DNA of 64,000 nucleotides, taken from Corynebacterium sp. ACRQK (lineage in GTDB: Bacteria; Actinomycetota; Actinomycetes; Mycobacteriales; Mycobacteriaceae). The stretch covers positions 186,001-250,000 of the forward strand of contig NZ_JAKRMU010000004.1 of assembly GCF_022345965.1 (NCBI RefSeq), in the 5' to 3' direction. Made by a program: the position numbers and the translations under genes. This document shows positions 30,003 to 40,730 of this stretch, in pieces (the stretch's first letter is position 1; every line of letters begins with the position of its first letter). The notes beneath the pieces are model-generated. The model did no database searches. It worked only from the letters and a program-made list of their open reading frames with translations, and was not told where the DNA came from.

Positions 30003-30033
30003 CCACGCGGCCTGCGTGGCCAGCTATGGCCGG

Positions 30034-31761
30034 CTACTCGGCGCTGTAGCGCGCCTCCCACGGGCCGAGCCCCAGGCGGTCGTGGGGCGCGTCGGCCAGG
30101 TTCACAGTGACCTTCACCAGCGATTCCGGGGCCTGGTAGGTCAGCTCGATCCAGCGGCCGTGCGCCAGCTCGTCGTCCGCGTCGACCGGCGGCACCGTCG
30201 GGTTCACTCCCGCCAGGGCCTCGCTGACCGGCTCCTCGCCGTCGGCCCACCAGCGGACGTCCAGCAGCTCCGCCTCGGCCAGGCGGTGGGTGCGGCGGAA
30301 GTCCAGCAGATCCGTGTACCCGCGCAGCACCTCTGCATGCGGGGTTTCCGTGCGTTCCGCCCACTGCAGCACGCTGTTCCGGAAGGTTTCCTCCGCCGCC
30401 GGGTTCGGCACTTCCTTCGGGTCCCACCCGGCGCGCGCGAACTCGCGCATGCGGCCCTCGCGGGTGGCCTGGTTGAGCTCCTCGTTCTCGTGGTCGACGA
30501 AGAAGGCAAACGGGGTGGATGCACCCCACTCCTCGCCCATGAACAGCATCGGGGTAAAAGGGCTGGTCAGCACCAGCGTGGCCTTCGCCAGCTGCTGGTC
30601 CACTGACAGGTTCATGCTCGGCCGATCGCCCGCCGCGCGGTTGCCGGTCTGGTCGTGGGTGGTCGTGTACGCCACGAAGCGCCACAGCTCCGGATCCGTC
30701 ACCGGCCTGCCGTGTGTGCGCCCGCGAAAGGAGCTATAGCGCCCGTCGTGCCAGAACACCCGCTGGAACGCGGTGGCCAGCACCTCCACCGTGCCGAAGT
30801 CGGAGTAGTAGGCGTGATCCTCGCCGGAGACCACAGTGTGGATCGCGTGGTGGATGTCGTCGTTCCACTGCGCGACCTTGTACCCCTCGGTGTACACAGG
30901 ATCGTTCTGGTCCGATTCGGCCATGATCCAGGCGGGCTCGGCCGCGTCGCGGATCTGCTCGATCAGGCTCACCGCGCCCGTGTCGTCCAGCGCGTGCACC
31001 GCGTCCAGGCGTAGGCCGTCCACCCCGAACTCCTGGGTCCACTGGCGCACTGCCTCCAAGATGTAGGTGCGCACCTCGTCGGAATCCCGGCCCTGGAGGT
31101 TCACCACGTCACCCCAGCCGGTGGAGCCGCCGGCGGTGTAGGGGCCAAACACCCCGGTGTAATTACCGTCGGGGCCGAAGTGGTTGTACACCACGTCCAA
31201 CACCACGGCCAGGTCGCGGTCGTGGGCGGCGTCAATAAGCCTCAACAGCCCGTCCGGGCCACCGTAAACGTCCGTGACCGCGTGCCACATCACGCCGTCG
31301 TAACCCCAGTTACGCTCGCCGCCGAAGGGTTGCACGGGCATGAGCTCGATGGCGGTGACGCCCACAGCTTTGAGCTCGTCGAGCTTCTCAATCGCTGCGT
31401 CGAAGGTACCTTCCGGGGTGAATGTGCCGATGTGCAGCTCGTAGAGAACCTCGCCACGTAGCGGGCGGCCCAGCTGCTTGCGGGGCTTGTCGATTTGCCA
31501 CACCTCGGACAGACCGTGGATGCCGTCGGGCTGGCGCTTGGAGCGTGGATCGGGGAAGACGGGGGAGCCGTCGACGGAGAAGCCATAGCGGTCGCCGGGG
31601 TTGGCGGGCATGTCGGCGAGGAACCAGTTATCCGCCTCGCGGGTCATGGGGATGCGTTGTTCGGCGCCTGTGGTGGCGCCGGAGTCGGTACCGGTGCTTG
31701 TTTGCGCAGGTTGCAGGACTAGTTCTACGTTTTCGGCCAGTGGAGCCCACACGGAATACAT
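30034..31761 (-). CDS. treZ: TreZ, malto-oligosyltrehalose trehalohydrolase
   Basis: GH13 enzyme that releases trehalose from the product of TreY. The 575-aa length is normal. An N-terminal CBM48-like domain (residues 1-95) precedes the barrel. The catalytic Asp lies in GLRLDAVHAL (about residues 246-255) and the acid Glu in WIMAESDQ (about 276-283). The ATG at 31761 follows a TAGGGT -10 (31769-31774) by 7 bp, so a leaderless mRNA is likely. It is separate from treX-treY, 2.4 kb away, but on the same strand. Confidence 0.94.
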   Translation of the reverse strand: MYSVWAPLAENVELVLQPAQTSTGTDSGATTGAEQRIPMTREADNWFLADMPANPGDRYGFSVDGSPVFPDPRSKRQPDGIHGLSEVWQIDKPRKQLGRPLRGEVLYELHIGTFTPEGTFDAAIEKLDELKAVGVTAIELMPVQPFGGERNWGYDGVMWHAVTDVYGGPDGLLRLIDAAHDRDLAVVLDVVYNHFGPDGNYTGVFGPYTAGGSTGWGDVVNLQGRDSDEVRTYILEAVRQWTQEFGVDGLRLDAVHALDDTGAVSLIEQIRDAAEPAWIMAESDQNDPVYTEGYKVAQWNDDIHHAIHTVVSGEDHAYYSDFGTVEVLATAFQRVFWHDGRYSSFRGRTHGRPVTDPELWRFVAYTTTHDQTGNRAAGDRPSMNLSVDQQLAKATLVLTSPFTPMLFMGEEWGASTPFAFFVDHENEELNQATREGRMREFARAGWDPKEVPNPAAEETFRNSVLQWAERTETPHAEVLRGYTDLLDFRRTHRLAEAELLDVRWWADGEEPVSEALAGVNPTVPPVDADDELAHGRWIELTYQAPESLVKVTVNLADAPHDRLGLGPWEARYSAE

Positions 31762-31768
31762 GTGTCCA

Positions 31769-31785
31769 ACCCTAACTGCGATAAT
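31769..31785. promoter_or_regulatory. Divergent leaderless promoters for treZ and yigZ
   Basis: TAGGGT on the minus strand (31769-31774) lies 7 bp before the treZ ATG. GATAAT on the plus strand (31780-31785) lies 6 bp before the yigZ ATG at 31792. The start codons are only 30 bp apart. Confidence 0.5.
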
Positions 31786-31791
31786 GGGAGA

Positions 31792-32475
31792 ATGCCTGAC
31801 GATGCAGTGCCGCAGACCGCCTCCCACCCAGAGCCTTCCTACGTCCGCCCGCAACCGGGTAGGTATACCGCGGAGGTGGAGATCAAACGCTCCCGCTTTA
31901 TCGCCCTGGCCACACGCTGCGCCACCGAGGACGAGGCGCGCGACTTCATAGGCGCTATCCGCCGCGAATACCCGGATGCGCGCCACCACTGCAGCGCGTT
32001 CGTGGTGCAGGTGGATGCCGCACAACCGATCGAACGCTCCAGCGACGACGGAGAACCCGCCGGCACCGCGGGCCAACCCATGCTGGAGGTGCTGAAGGGC
32101 TGGAACGACCCGGAGCCGCTGCAGGACGTGGCGGTCGTGGTCGTGCGCTACTTCGGTGGGGTGAAGCTGGGCACCGGCGGGCTGGTGCGCGCCTACCAGG
32201 AGGCCACCCGCGAGGCACTGCAGCAGGTGCCGCTGGCGCTACGCCGTCAGCTGGACCTGTATACCTGCGAGGTGCCCCACGCAGACGCCGGGCGCGTGGA
32301 AGCTGAAGTCCGCGCCGCCGGATACACCGTGGTGGGAGTGGAATACAAGGCCGCGGCGGAGCTGGCGATCGCCTGCGAACCCGGCGCGCCGCTGCCGGAT
32401 TTCCTGGCCAGCATCACCAGCGGGGCAGTGGAGGCTCACCTGAAGGGGCAGCGCTGGATCGAGGACGCGCTGTAG
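31792..32475 (+). CDS. yigZ: YigZ/IMPACT-family protein
   Basis: 227 aa. The IMPACT N-terminal domain contains KRSRFIALA (about residues 28-36), the SSDDGEPAGTAG block (about 83-94) and VVRYFGGVKLGTGGLVRAY (about 117-135), which define the family. A ferredoxin-like DUF1949 domain follows. The family is linked to translation stress, but its enzymatic role in bacteria is unknown. The ATG at 31792 fits the -10 GATAAT; an in-frame GTG at 31762 would overlap treZ regulatory DNA. Confidence 0.9.
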   Translation: MPDDAVPQTASHPEPSYVRPQPGRYTAEVEIKRSRFIALATRCATEDEARDFIGAIRREYPDARHHCSAFVVQVDAAQPIERSSDDGEPAGTAGQPMLEVLKGWNDPEPLQDVAVVVVRYFGGVKLGTGGLVRAYQEATREALQQVPLALRRQLDLYTCEVPHADAGRVEAEVRAAGYTVVGVEYKAAAELAIACEPGAPLPDFLASITSGAVEAHLKGQRWIEDAL

Positions 32476-32504
32476 CTGATTAAATACACGCTGATTAACT
32501 ACAC
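32475..32504 (+). repeat. Tandem 15-bp duplication in promoter of the 83-aa gene
   Basis: GCTGATTAAATACAC (32475-32489) is followed at once by GCTGATTAACTACAC (32490-32504), identical at 14 of 15 positions. The second copy supplies most of the TACACT -10 (32500-32505), 8 bp before the ATG at 32514. Confidence 0.8.
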
Positions 32505-32513
32505 TGGCTAAGC

Positions 32514-32765
32514 ATGAGCAACTATGGCAACCTGCCCGCCAACCGCCCGGGCAACGATCCCATCGCCCAGCGCAAGGCGGAGGTCCGCAAGCACACCCGG
32601 AACATCCAGATCGCCGGTGGCATCGGCGTGGTCAGCCTGATCGGTGGCGTGACGATCCTGCCCACCACCTTCTTCGCCATCATCGTGCCGATCCTGGCGG
32701 TGGCGTTCATCGCCTACAGCGGTTTTCAGATCAAGGGCATCGTCGAGCACAAAGATCAGTGGTGA
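32514..32765 (+). CDS. 83-aa hypothetical membrane protein
   Basis: Small protein with a polar N-terminus (residues 1-30, RKAEVRKHTRN basic patch) and two close hydrophobic helices (about 33-52 and 54-74), ending in a short charged tail. No family recognised. A TACACT -10 lies 8 bp before the ATG, so it is probably leaderless. The S4-domain gene begins 9 bp after its stop. Confidence 0.75.
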   Translation: MSNYGNLPANRPGNDPIAQRKAEVRKHTRNIQIAGGIGVVSLIGGVTILPTTFFAIIVPILAVAFIAYSGFQIKGIVEHKDQW

Positions 32766-32774
32766 CGCACCCCG

Positions 32775-33188
32775 TTGGCCAAGCCTGCAATTTCTAGCGT
32801 TTCCAGCGCTTCCAACACCCCCAGCGCTCCCAGCAAGGTTCGCATCGATGCCTGGGTGTGGGCCGTTCGCCTGTGCAAGACTCGTGCCCAGGCCGCCGCG
32901 GCCTGCCGCGCCGGGCACGTGAAGATCAACGACGTCTCGGTCAAGCCCGCCCAGCCGGTCGTGGTGGGCGATACGGTGCGCGTGTGGATCCACCACCGCG
33001 AACACATCGTGGAGGTCACGCAACTGCTCTCCAAGCGTGTGGGAGCGGAGTTGGCCCGCAAGGCCTATATTGACCATTCGCCACCCCCGCCGGTGATCCC
33101 CGCCATGCCACGCCGGGATCGGGGAGCGGGCCGCCCAACGAAGCGGGAGCGCCGCCAGCTGGAGCGCTTCAAGCGCGGTGAACTCTAG
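32775..33188 (+). CDS. Hsp15-like S4 RNA-binding protein
   Basis: 137 aa. After a Ser/Ala/Pro-rich leader of about 20 residues, the S4 domain begins at RIDAWVWAVRLCKTRAQA (about 23-40) and continues through GHVKINDVSVKPAQPVVVGD. The end is basic (RRDRGAGRPTKRERRQ). In E. coli, Hsp15 binds stalled 50S subunits carrying peptidyl-tRNA. No ATG or GTG fits before the S4 domain, so the TTG at 32775 is taken as the start; this is the weakest part of the call. Confidence 0.85.
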   Translation: MAKPAISSVSSASNTPSAPSKVRIDAWVWAVRLCKTRAQAAAACRAGHVKINDVSVKPAQPVVVGDTVRVWIHHREHIVEVTQLLSKRVGAELARKAYIDHSPPPPVIPAMPRRDRGAGRPTKRERRQLERFKRGEL

Positions 33189-33215
33189 CCGGTTTTAGCC
33201 AGCTCTAGCCAGTTT
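33186..33215. repeat. Three direct 10-bp repeats between two convergent stops
   Basis: TAGCCGGTTT (33186-33195), TAGCCAGCTC (33196-33205) and TAGCCAGTTT (33206-33215) form an exact 10-bp period. The first TAG is the stop of the S4 gene, and the complement of CTA at 33205-33207 is the stop of the alarmone synthetase gene. Confidence 0.75.
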
Positions 33216-34188
33216 TCTGCCCCAGCTGCTGCCATCTGTTGCCCAGCCTGCCGGGGCGCGACTGCGCGTTGTCGCCGATGTGCACCGTCTTGCGTATGTG
33301 CTCGCGCCCGTAGGCGAACAGCAGCATGTCGTCCACCAGGCGAACCTGGCCGGGGCAGTAGGGGTAGTTCATGGCCTTGCGCAGCGCCTTCAGCCGCTTC
33401 GGCGCCAGCAGCTCGCGGAGTTGCGCGACCGTCGTGATGTCGTGGGCGGCCAGCATCTCGATGGCGTAATGGTAGTAGTCCACGCGCGAGGTCGGGTACT
33501 TCGAACCCACGATGCGGCTCAGCACGAGCGGCAGCGACTCCTCGTCGAGCGCCCCCTCGACCTCCTCGCCGGAGGTGCCGATGATGCCCGCGATCTTGTC
33601 GAATTGCTCATCCGCCAGCTCGATCAGCCCCGCGGCCAGGGTGAATGCGCGCTGCACTTCGGGGGAGCTGGTCTCTGGATGCTGTTGGTTTTTGTAGCGC
33701 ACGTCGTGTTCGAACTCGGCCCATGCGTGCTGCAGCACCGTGCGCAGTTGTATCTCTATGTACTTTGGTGACGCCCCGTCTTCGGCCGCCCACGGCTCGT
33801 CCTTAGCGGAGACGATCAGGTGTTGGCTGGCGTACCCGAAGCGCCCCTCGCGGGCGGTTTCGGCGGCCTTGTCGACCACGCGCACCACTGTGAACAGGCC
33901 GGATAGCGCGTCCTTGAGCTGCGGGATCTCCGAGGAGTGGAAGGTGATCACGCGCACGCCGATCACATCGTGGGCGTCCGTAAACGAGTCGTAGTCCGGG
34001 TATGCCTCGTTGGCGAGTTTGCGGGCGAAACTCGTCCGGTCCTTGATGCGGACGCTCACGCGGTCAAACGTGAGGCCGGCGTCATCAAGAACATCAATAA
34101 TGTGCGCCTCCAGATCGGCAGCGACGGTGGGGTGCGCCTGGATCCAGGTGTCGTAGTCCTGCAGCGCCCGGCGGGCTTTCTTGACCAA
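33205..34188 (-). CDS. Small alarmone synthetase-like protein (RelA/SpoT nucleotidyltransferase domain)
   Basis: 327 aa with a RelA/SpoT synthetase domain but no HD hydrolase, TGS or ACT domain. Visible motifs are DVIGVRVIT (about residues 74-82), GYASQH (about 118-123) and the EIQLRTVLQHAWAEFEH block (about 145-161). It would make (p)ppGpp from ATP and GTP/GDP, but catalytic competence is unproved, since some corynebacterial homologues are inactive. The C-terminal ~150 residues are an extra, unassigned region. The TTG at 34188 lies 3 bp after treY, implying co-transcription. Confidence 0.82.
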   Translation of the reverse strand: MVKKARRALQDYDTWIQAHPTVAADLEAHIIDVLDDAGLTFDRVSVRIKDRTSFARKLANEAYPDYDSFTDAHDVIGVRVITFHSSEIPQLKDALSGLFTVVRVVDKAAETAREGRFGYASQHLIVSAKDEPWAAEDGASPKYIEIQLRTVLQHAWAEFEHDVRYKNQQHPETSSPEVQRAFTLAAGLIELADEQFDKIAGIIGTSGEEVEGALDEESLPLVLSRIVGSKYPTSRVDYYHYAIEMLAAHDITTVAQLRELLAPKRLKALRKAMNYPYCPGQVRLVDDMLLFAYGREHIRKTVHIGDNAQSRPGRLGNRWQQLGQKTG

Positions 34189-34191
34189 GGT

Positions 34192-36540
34192 TTAAGCCCC
34201 CATGCGCGTGAGGATCGCCTGCCCGCGCTCGCTAAACAAGCTGTCCAACGGGACCTCGCCCTCCCACATGCTGCCGGAGAGGCGATCCTCCCACACGCCC
34301 TCGGGCAGGGCGACCGTCGTGTCGGCCCAGCCATCGCGCAGGATGTCCAGCGGGCGGCGGGTGACGAGTGTGATGACGTCCTCGCCGCGCAGCGTGCCCA
34401 GCACGTGGCGTTCCATGGTGCCGGTGGCCATGACGGGCAGGTAGCTGGCCTCGTCCAGCTCGAACTGGTTGCGGATCTGCAGAGCGGTGGCGATGACGTA
34501 CAGGCGCTCGTCGTCGGTGCTGCGCACGTCGCCGCGGGAAACGCGATCTAGGGCTTCCATGCGCTCGGCGAAATCCACCTTCCGGCGGTTATCCGGATCC
34601 ACCAGGGAGTCGGTGAAGAACTCCGTGCCCTGGTAGATGTCGGGAATGCCCGGCCCCATGATCTGCAGCAGTTTCTTGGAGATGGAGACTACCTCCGCCG
34701 CCGGGGCGATCTCCGCGACGAACGCGGTGATCTCTTCGCCCTGAGCCTCAATGGTGGAATCGATCCACTGGTGGATGGAGGCTTCGAATTCCTCGTTCAC
34801 GTCGAACCAGGTGGTGTGCACACCCGCCTCGCGCATGGCCTTTTCCGCGTAGGCGTGCAGGCGCTCCCGCAGTTCGTCGGTGACGTTGCCGTCCACCGGC
34901 CACACGCCGATCATGTTCTGCAGAAGGAAGTGGCAGGTGCCGCCGTCGACGTATTCGATGCTGTCACAGAGCTCGGCGAAACGCTCGGCGGATTCGGTGA
35001 TGCAGCTGATGCGGCTGCGCACGTCCTCGCCGCGCTTCGTGTCGTGGGTCGTGAGCGTGGTCATCGCCTTTGGCCACAGGCGGGCGCGCTCGGCCTGCAG
35101 CAGGTGGAATTCGGCGGGGGAAACGCCGAAGCGGCCGGGTGCGCCGCCGACCTCCTGCAGGCTTACCAGGCGGGAACCGCGGTAGAAGGCGGTATCTTCC
35201 ACGCCCTTGGCCATCACCGCGCCGCAGACCTGGGCGAATCGCACGTTTGCCTCGCCGCGGGAGATCAAGGCGGTGGCGATCAGGTCCAGCGCGTCGGCGC
35301 GTTCCGGGTAGCGGATGATCATCTGGGCGATTGCGGTGCTGGTCACGCGTGACAGGGACTCGTAGTCCGCGCGGTAGACCGGCATGGAGGCGATCAGCTC
35401 GATCAGAGTCTCGCGCAGCTCCTCGTCGGACACGGCCTCGCCGGAGGTGGACCAGTTATCGCTGCGCACGGCGCGGGCTAGGCGGCGGACCTCAGCGGCG
35501 AGCTCCTGCCCGGCGACCTCGGATTTCAGCTCGTATTCGGCCTTTTCGAAGGCCTCTGCGTCCCACTCGGAGCCGGTCATGTCCAGCGCCAAGTTGGCCA
35601 TGGTTCCCACCGCCGGACGGTGGACGAACACACCGTCCAGTTCGCGCAGCGCGTCGTAGCCGGTGGTGCCGTCGACCGTCAGGCGGGGATCCAGCGGTTC
35701 GGTGACCCCCAGGATCTTCTCCACCAGCAGCCAGCGCTCGTCGCCAATCAGCTTGCGCAGCTGCTTTAAGTAGTTGAAGGGATCCGCCAGGCCATCCGGG
35801 TGGTCCACGCGCACGCCGTCGATGATGTTCGCCGCGATCAGCTGGTTCAGGATGCGGTGGGAGTGCTCGAATACCACTGGGTCTTCCTGCCGGAGACCCG
35901 CCAGGCCGTTGATGCTGAAGAAACGGCGGTAGTTAATCACTCCGTCGCGCCAGAACATCAGGCGGTAGTGCTGACGGTCGTGCACCTCCTGGGGCGTACC
36001 ACCGAGCGTGCCCTCGGCGATGGGGAAGCGGTTGTCGTAGTAGCACAGCATCGGCTCTGTGTCCTCTGCACCCTCTTCGATCCGCAGCTCAGCGACGTCG
36101 TCTTCGCTGCCCAGCACCGGCAGGCCCAGTCGCCCGCCCGCGCCGTTGTCCTCGGACCAGTCCACGTCGAAGTACTCCGCGTACTCGGACTCCTTGCCGT
36201 TCTTCAGCAGGTCCCACCACCAGGGGTTCAGCTGTGGATTGTCCACGCCAACGTGGTTCGGCACGATGTCCAGCAGCAACTTGATGCCTGCCGCGTGGGC
36301 CTTCTCGGCCAGCGATCGCAGACCGTCGATGCCCCCGAGCTCGGGGTTAATGACAGACGGGTCGGTGACGTCGTAGCCGTGGGTGGATTCCTTCGGCGCT
36401 TGCATTACCGGGGAGAGGTAGAGGTGCGAAACCCCGAGGCGGGAGAAGTAGGGCAAGTGCTCTTCGGCATCTGCGAAGGTGAAGGCTTGGGTGGGGTCGG
36501 ATCCAGGTCCGCGGAGCTGAAGGCGATAGGTCGCTGACAT
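34192..36540 (-). CDS. treY: TreY, maltooligosyl trehalose synthase
   Basis: Turns the reducing end of maltodextrins into a trehalose unit, the substrate of TreZ. It is a 782-aa GH13 enzyme. The N-terminus ATYRLQLR and HLYLSPVMQA (about residues 36-45) are TreY hallmarks. The catalytic Asp is in GVRVDHPDGL (about 242-251) and the Glu in LLVEKILG (about 271-278). A TAGCCT -10 (36548-36553) is 7 bp before the ATG, so it may have its own leaderless promoter besides read-through from treX. Confidence 0.96.
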   Translation of the reverse strand: MSATYRLQLRGPGSDPTQAFTFADAEEHLPYFSRLGVSHLYLSPVMQAPKESTHGYDVTDPSVINPELGGIDGLRSLAEKAHAAGIKLLLDIVPNHVGVDNPQLNPWWWDLLKNGKESEYAEYFDVDWSEDNGAGGRLGLPVLGSEDDVAELRIEEGAEDTEPMLCYYDNRFPIAEGTLGGTPQEVHDRQHYRLMFWRDGVINYRRFFSINGLAGLRQEDPVVFEHSHRILNQLIAANIIDGVRVDHPDGLADPFNYLKQLRKLIGDERWLLVEKILGVTEPLDPRLTVDGTTGYDALRELDGVFVHRPAVGTMANLALDMTGSEWDAEAFEKAEYELKSEVAGQELAAEVRRLARAVRSDNWSTSGEAVSDEELRETLIELIASMPVYRADYESLSRVTSTAIAQMIIRYPERADALDLIATALISRGEANVRFAQVCGAVMAKGVEDTAFYRGSRLVSLQEVGGAPGRFGVSPAEFHLLQAERARLWPKAMTTLTTHDTKRGEDVRSRISCITESAERFAELCDSIEYVDGGTCHFLLQNMIGVWPVDGNVTDELRERLHAYAEKAMREAGVHTTWFDVNEEFEASIHQWIDSTIEAQGEEITAFVAEIAPAAEVVSISKKLLQIMGPGIPDIYQGTEFFTDSLVDPDNRRKVDFAERMEALDRVSRGDVRSTDDERLYVIATALQIRNQFELDEASYLPVMATGTMERHVLGTLRGEDVITLVTRRPLDILRDGWADTTVALPEGVWEDRLSGSMWEGEVPLDSLFSERGQAILTRMGA

Positions 36541-36558
36541 GCCCTCTAGGCTACTTGC

Positions 36559-37326
36559 CTACTTGATTAGCTGCAGGAACTCCTGGAACCCAATGATCTG
36601 CAGCTCCTGACCCTTATCTTGCAGCTCGCGGGCGCGCTTTTCCTTCGAGGTCATGGAGTGCCATTCGCCGACGATCAGCATCGTCGTCTTCTTCGTCACG
36701 TTCTTGGCCACCACTCCGCCACGGGAAGCGATCATGTCCCACACCTCGCCCTTGTCGTAGGGCTCCACATCGCCGGTCACGCACACCGTGTGCCCGTAAA
36801 TGGGCCCGTCGATGTCCGCCTCCTCGTTCGTCTCGGGGACTTCGTCCGGGGTGGCTACCTTCGCCCACGGCGCCGGCGAGCGCTTCTGTGTCTTTTTTGG
36901 TGACGCCCCCTCGTCCCCACCGCCGGCGGATTCAGCGGAGCTGATCCATTCCGCGGCAGAGATCTCCGTGTTCTCAGTGCCCCCAGAGCCTGCAGTTTCT
37001 CCAGTGCCAGCAGCACCGGCCTCCAGGGGGTAGCCCGCCTGCAGGTTGGTGAGCTGAAGATCCAGCACGGCGAACTCCTCGGTCTGTGAGGGAGAGAAGT
37101 TCACGCGGGGGCGTTCGGCGTCAAAAAGCAATTGGATGTACCCCGGCGAACAGCCTTCGGGCGCCTGCTTGTACCAGCCGATGAGCTCGTCGGCGGGTCG
37201 AGCGACATCCGGGTGCAGTGAGGAAGCCAGCGGCGAGCGAGTCACCCGGATCTCTTCGGTAGAGAGGGTGACTTCCGCGCCACGGGCGGGAAAGGTTGCG
37301 GGGGAGGGGGACGCAGTGGCAGCCAT
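36559..37326 (-). CDS. BRCT-domain protein embedded in the trehalose operon
   Basis: 255 aa. The N-terminal ~100 residues are an uncharacterised domain with LIGWYKQAPEGC and ERPRVNFSPSQ. A low-complexity Gly/Ser/Glu/Thr linker follows (about 102-150). A C-terminal BRCT domain begins at IYGHTVCVTGDVEPYDKGE (about 178-196), with GGVVAKNVTKKTTMLIVGE after it. This BRCT type resembles those of exonuclease/ligase-linked proteins, but no nuclease motif is present. It starts 2 bp after treX and ends 18 bp before treY, so it is transcribed with them. Confidence 0.8.
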   Translation of the reverse strand: MAATASPSPATFPARGAEVTLSTEEIRVTRSPLASSLHPDVARPADELIGWYKQAPEGCSPGYIQLLFDAERPRVNFSPSQTEEFAVLDLQLTNLQAGYPLEAGAAGTGETAGSGGTENTEISAAEWISSAESAGGGDEGASPKKTQKRSPAPWAKVATPDEVPETNEEADIDGPIYGHTVCVTGDVEPYDKGEVWDMIASRGGVVAKNVTKKTTMLIVGEWHSMTSKEKRARELQDKGQELQIIGFQEFLQLIK

Positions 37327-37328
37327 GC

Positions 37329-39533
<2,205 letters not shown>

Positions 39534-39543
39534 GGGCACCATT

Positions 39544-40119
39544 CTAACGGCTAAAACCGCTCAGTATTGTTTCTACTCCCAGCACTACTTCCTGGCGTGC
39601 GCGAGCTTCGGAAGGCGCGCCTTGTGCCTGTTCTTGTTCCTGCTCTTGTTTGCCCGCTGGTGCCCCCAAACTCATGGCGACGCTTTGGCGTGCCTGGAGT
39701 TCCAGCACAGAACCGAAAACAAAGCGCAGGAGGAGCTTCGCGCCGTCCAACCCGCTGCAGGCACCCTCGTGGCTAAGCTCTGCATCCAGCTCTGCACTGA
39801 GCTCTTCGGCTAAGTCCCGGTCAAGCGTTCCACTGGCCACCGCTGCCAGCGTGATGTCGGCACCATCGCGCAGGGAGGTGAGGGCGTCAAAAAGAAAAGA
39901 ACAATAATCCGTCGCACTTCCGGGGCGGGCAGGTACCGCAGTGAGGATTGACTCGGCAATACCTCCCAAAAGCGCCTGCTTGTTGGGGAAATGCCAGTAC
40001 AGGGCGCCAGGAGCGACGTCGAGGGCGCGGGCGAGCCGCCGCATCGTGAGGTCGGCAAGGCCGTACTGCTGCAGGATGTCGACTGCGGTGCTCACGATTT
40101 TCTTGCGGTTTAACTGCAC
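39544..40119 (-). CDS. TetR-family transcriptional regulator
   Basis: 191-aa repressor-type protein. The N-terminal helix-turn-helix is typical, with [34 protein letters not shown] composition (about residues 14-45) and the characteristic YWHFPNK end. The ligand domain is short, and its C-terminal part is Ala/Gln/Glu-rich. The GTG at 40119 lies 8 bp after a TACCCT -10 (40128-40133). That box sits inside an inverted repeat (40123-40139), so the protein probably represses itself and possibly the divergent lipoprotein gene. Confidence 0.88.
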   Translation of the reverse strand: MQLNRKKIVSTAVDILQQYGLADLTMRRLARALDVAPGALYWHFPNKQALLGGIAESILTAVPARPGSATDYCSFLFDALTSLRDGADITLAAVASGTLDRDLAEELSAELDAELSHEGACSGLDGAKLLLRFVFGSVLELQARQSVAMSLGAPAGKQEQEQEQAQGAPSEARARQEVVLGVETILSGFSR

Positions 40120-40122
40120 GGT

Positions 40123-40139
40123 GTCCAAGGGTAGTGGAC
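40123..40139. promoter_or_regulatory. Candidate TetR operator
   Basis: GTCCA (40123-40127) and TGGAC (40135-40139) are reverse complements around 7 bp. The repeat encloses the minus-strand -10 TACCCT of the tetR gene and abuts the plus-strand TACATT (40140-40145) upstream of the lipoprotein gene. Confidence 0.5.
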
Positions 40140-40162
40140 TACATTGCCGTAGGGTGAGCGAC

Positions 40163-40720
40163 ATGAAGATTCGGAAGACATGCCTAGCCGTCCTGTGCGC
40201 CCTGCCCCTCGCATTGACGGCGTGCGGATCCGACGACGGAGATAACAGCGGCGAGTCAAGTCAAGCGAACGAAGCACATCAAGCTGACCAGCCTGAAGGA
40301 GCGATGCCTGAGGGGCCGGTCTACTCAACCCCGGCCAGCGACGGAGACAAGCAGCAGATTATCGACCTGCTGCACGGGCTGAGCAACGGTGCCCGCCCCA
40401 TGGACGAGTACCTGCACTGGACCATTGACAACACCTGCCAAGCTGACATCGAACAGCAAGGCGGCGAGGAAGCCGCGCGCGAACAGGCCGACGCTTCCGC
40501 GGGGCAGGGCAACTTTGACGAGCAGCCAGGCCGCACCCCGAACATCACCGACATTCAGGAAGTGATGGCCGAGGACGACAACGCACACGCCACGGTCACC
40601 ATTTCCGAGGCCGAGCGCGAGGACTCCAACCGCATGTACTTCAAGCGCGAGGATGAGAAGTGGAAGTTCTGCCACGCCGTAGGTGCACCGGACACCGCGG
40701 AAACCCAGGACGGCGAGTAG
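40163..40720 (+). CDS. Secreted lipoprotein, divergent from tetR
   Basis: 185 aa with a signal peptide ending in the lipobox LTAC (Cys about residue 21). An Asp/Ser/Glu-rich linker (about 22-55) is followed by a domain with LHGLSNGARPMDEYLHW and RMYFKREDEKWKFCH. The C-terminal part resembles the NTF2-like fold that often ends in a W-K-F/L motif, but this is an inference. The ATG at 40163 is followed directly by MKIRKTCLAV. The next gene starts 10 bp after the stop. Confidence 0.8.
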   Translation: MKIRKTCLAVLCALPLALTACGSDDGDNSGESSQANEAHQADQPEGAMPEGPVYSTPASDGDKQQIIDLLHGLSNGARPMDEYLHWTIDNTCQADIEQQGGEEAAREQADASAGQGNFDEQPGRTPNITDIQEVMAEDDNAHATVTISEAEREDSNRMYFKREDEKWKFCHAVGAPDTAETQDGE

Positions 40721-40730
40721 GTCCGGCGCG

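Noticed and set aside
36893..36908. TTTGGTGACGCCC copies at 33764 and 36896 as a dispersed repeat element
   Set aside because: Both lie in coding sequence for Gly-Ala-Ser-Pro-Lys, with no extended similarity around them, so they are not a repeat element in themselves.
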